Shown one piece after another: positions 62,462 to 64,000 of a stretch of 64,000 bases of DNA. Under the pieces are notes generated by a model. The model worked only from the letters and a program-made list of their open reading frames with translations. It ran no database searches and was not told where the DNA came from. The DNA comes from Rhynchonema sp. JSB1_4. Its lineage: Eukaryota > Nematoda > Chromadorea > Monhysterida > Xyalidae. Where the stretch lies: the NCBI GenBank assembly GCA_030248065.1, contig JASAMV010008409.1:1-64000 (forward strand), read 5' to 3'. The translations under genes were made by a program, and so were the position numbers. How positions within the stretch are numbered: position 1 is the first letter of the stretch; the number at the start of each line of letters is the position of its first letter.

Positions 62462-62659
62462 TTAATGGCCTGTATTCTCAAACACGATCGCAAAGCGATG
62501 CTGGTTATCGATTGTCAGACCGTTCCCCGTGGAATATCCCATGCGCGGTGTATTCCAGTAATTGTCCCCATATTGGGCGTTAACTACATATACGTTGTTT
62601 AACACTTGCATCTCGACCGAAACAGCAGCATGTGCGAGATTGAGTCTTTTAGTGTGTGA
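62462..62659 (-). CDS. Probable terminal exon of an unidentified minus-strand gene
   Basis: Acceptor TTGTGTTACAG at 62660-62670, then 65 codons and a TAA at 62464-62462. It encodes SHTKRLNLAHAAVSVEMQVL, then NVYVVNAQYGDNYWNTPRMG, TGNGLTIDNQHRFAIVFENT and GH. Alternating hydrophobic residues suggest beta strands. No initiating ATG in a sensible place, so upstream exons should lie at higher coordinates, but I could not identify them. It converges tail to tail with the gene ending at 62284 (178 bp apart). Confidence 0.4.
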   Translation of the reverse strand, partial: SHTKRLNLAHAAVSVEMQVLNNVYVVNAQYGDNYWNTPRMGYSTGNGLTIDNQHRFAIVFENTGH

Positions 62660-64000
62660 CTGTAACACAATACTGGTAGCTACATAGGTAGTGTTGGTGT
62701 TGGTAATATTAACTTTGCATGTGTTGACATCGTGACAAACATCCCTGTGGTTTCAATAAAAAGCCTGCTGTTGTACGACACAGCACACCCCATGTTTATA
62801 CATTACTGAACCGGGTTGATGTTCGGTTACGACGTTATGAGGCTGAGCAAAATATATGTATCCGAGATGCACACGCCGTTGTGATTTACATTATACCGGG
62901 TGTCTCAAAAATACCGTTCTACTCGCTAATAAGGATTTCAGGTCATGCATGGCTGATGTTACTGAGGTTGCATTGAATCCATTTATGACGCAATCGATTC
63001 AGCTGGAGATTATGCGCATGTTAGATATGAAAAAATAATAAGGGCACTGGTTGCCTGATGTGTCACTCTCGCATGCATGTTGTGTGTTGAATCACTTGAT
63101 TGGCACACGCTGGAAGAAGGGCGCAACCATGCATATAGTGGCCTTGAAACGTCAGGCAAGCGGTTTCTGAATACAGTATGTCGTGTGCAGCTAAACATTC
63201 TCAGAGTCGCCTTCTGATTCGATTGCACCGTAAGTGAACAAAATACGATCTCTACATATAACGTTAGTTACGGCCGGAAAAGTGGAGAACGGGACGACGG
63301 TATTTTTTGAGACACCATGCGAAGCCGGAGAATGCCAAATATGGAAGTCTCTTGGGGAACATTTTTGGAAGGGAGTTGCTTATTTGGCGTTGCCCGGTGT
63401 ACAAAATGACCGGTCGTTTGCAAGTTCAGCCCCCATGATGTCCATGTTGCGTTGAAAATTACATGGTGACCCGTAAAGTAACGTTATTGCCGAACTTGTA
63501 TTTTACATTGTTGGTACATGTTGACGTGATTTCCATGCCACTACTCAATAAAACAATCGTTGAATCTTTGTGGGAACCCGTGGTTTCCCATTTTGCTCTC
63601 TGGTCAATCAGCAAGAATAAGAAAAAAGTGTCAATATCAGAGAAAATGAGACTTCTTTGACGACTCATACGCAGGTCTAACACATGATATGCATGGAAAA
63701 CTTTTGGCCATTGTTTATTGATGATTGACACCAAAACGACGTCTCAACATGTGAGAGCTTGCAGAACCAAAAAAAGGCTGAGCGCAAATGTTGCAAGACT
63801 TTATGGGTTACCTTGCAGTTAAATGGGGGCAAAAATGCCGAATTCTCTCCTACGATTTTTTTTCGAAATGAACTCCCAGGGCTTCACATGGAGAACCCCG
63901 ATTCCCATTTGGTATTCCTATGCTACGAGCGAACACCTCTTCGCCAACACATTTGCAGAAAAGAGCCAGACAGGACGGCTTACGTTCTGCGTGTTCTCTC
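62660..64000. other. Right-hand end of the window, no supported gene apart from possible upstream exons
   Basis: Contains the GGTGTCTCAAAAATACCG element (62899-63316). Upstream exons of the minus gene ending at 62462 should lie here or beyond, but I could not set any. Confidence 0.4.
62899..63316. mobile_element. MITE or decayed transposon with GGTGTCTCAAAAATACCG ends
   Basis: GGTGTCTCAAAAATACCGTTC and inverse GACGGTATTTTTTGAGACACC, 418 bp apart. Terminal words of this kind are common in Tc1/mariner-like elements. No intact ORF inside. Confidence 0.62.

Noticed and set aside
62856..63455. Plus-strand ORFs with YTGCLKNTVLL and FFETPCEAGECQ
   Set aside because: They span the ends of the GGTGTCTCAAAAATACCG element and are best explained as its decayed sequence.

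Overview
This is nuclear DNA of an animal. No intact prokaryotic-style genes are present. Genes are split into short coding exons (66 bp to 1 kb) with GT..AG introns, and many introns end in a nematode-like TTTCAG. The gene content (a collagen-olfactomedin membrane protein of the UNC-122/gliomedin type, a divergent glycine/glutamate-receptor-like Cys-loop channel), TTAGGC-type telomere-like repeats and acceptor-like sites just before several start codons all point to a nematode or close relative. I cannot name the species.

Layout. 300-3816 (minus): N-terminal part of a type II membrane protein with a Gly-X-Y collagen stretch and the start of an olfactomedin domain, running off the left edge. 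5617-20880 (minus): a diacylglycerol kinase of the zeta/iota type, rebuilt as 20 exons whose phases all agree (4311 nt, 1436 residues). Two further exons at 26549-26648 and 28235-28463 belong to a minus-strand gene upstream and may be its alternative 5' part. 34756-42237 (plus): a complete nine-exon Cys-loop channel subunit (378 residues) with a very unusual pore helix. 54442-54810 (plus): a small single-pass membrane protein. 55917-58642 (plus): a four-exon, eight-cysteine secreted peptide. 61446-62284 (plus): a two-exon secreted protein. 62462-62659 (minus): a terminal exon of an unidentified gene.

The rest, including most intron sequence, is repeats. At least a dozen families of short inverted-repeat (foldback/MITE) elements are visible. 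They include eight hAT-like elements with CAGGGTTG ends, seven of them with target-site duplications I could read directly, and a decayed hAT element with a recognisable transposase C-terminus, an exact 8-bp duplication and subterminal GATCCC arrays. Others are TA-flanked elements carrying tRNA-like boxes, tRNA-derived SINEs, degenerate TTAGGC arrays and a ~535-bp (CA)n tract just upstream of a kinase exon.

The genes do not form one pathway. The kinase (lipid second-messenger control), the ligand-gated channel and the UNC-122-like protein are all types known from excitable or secretory cells, but the window gives no evidence of co-regulation. Exon borders were set by eye from splice consensus, phase and family similarity; borders marked tentative are weaker.
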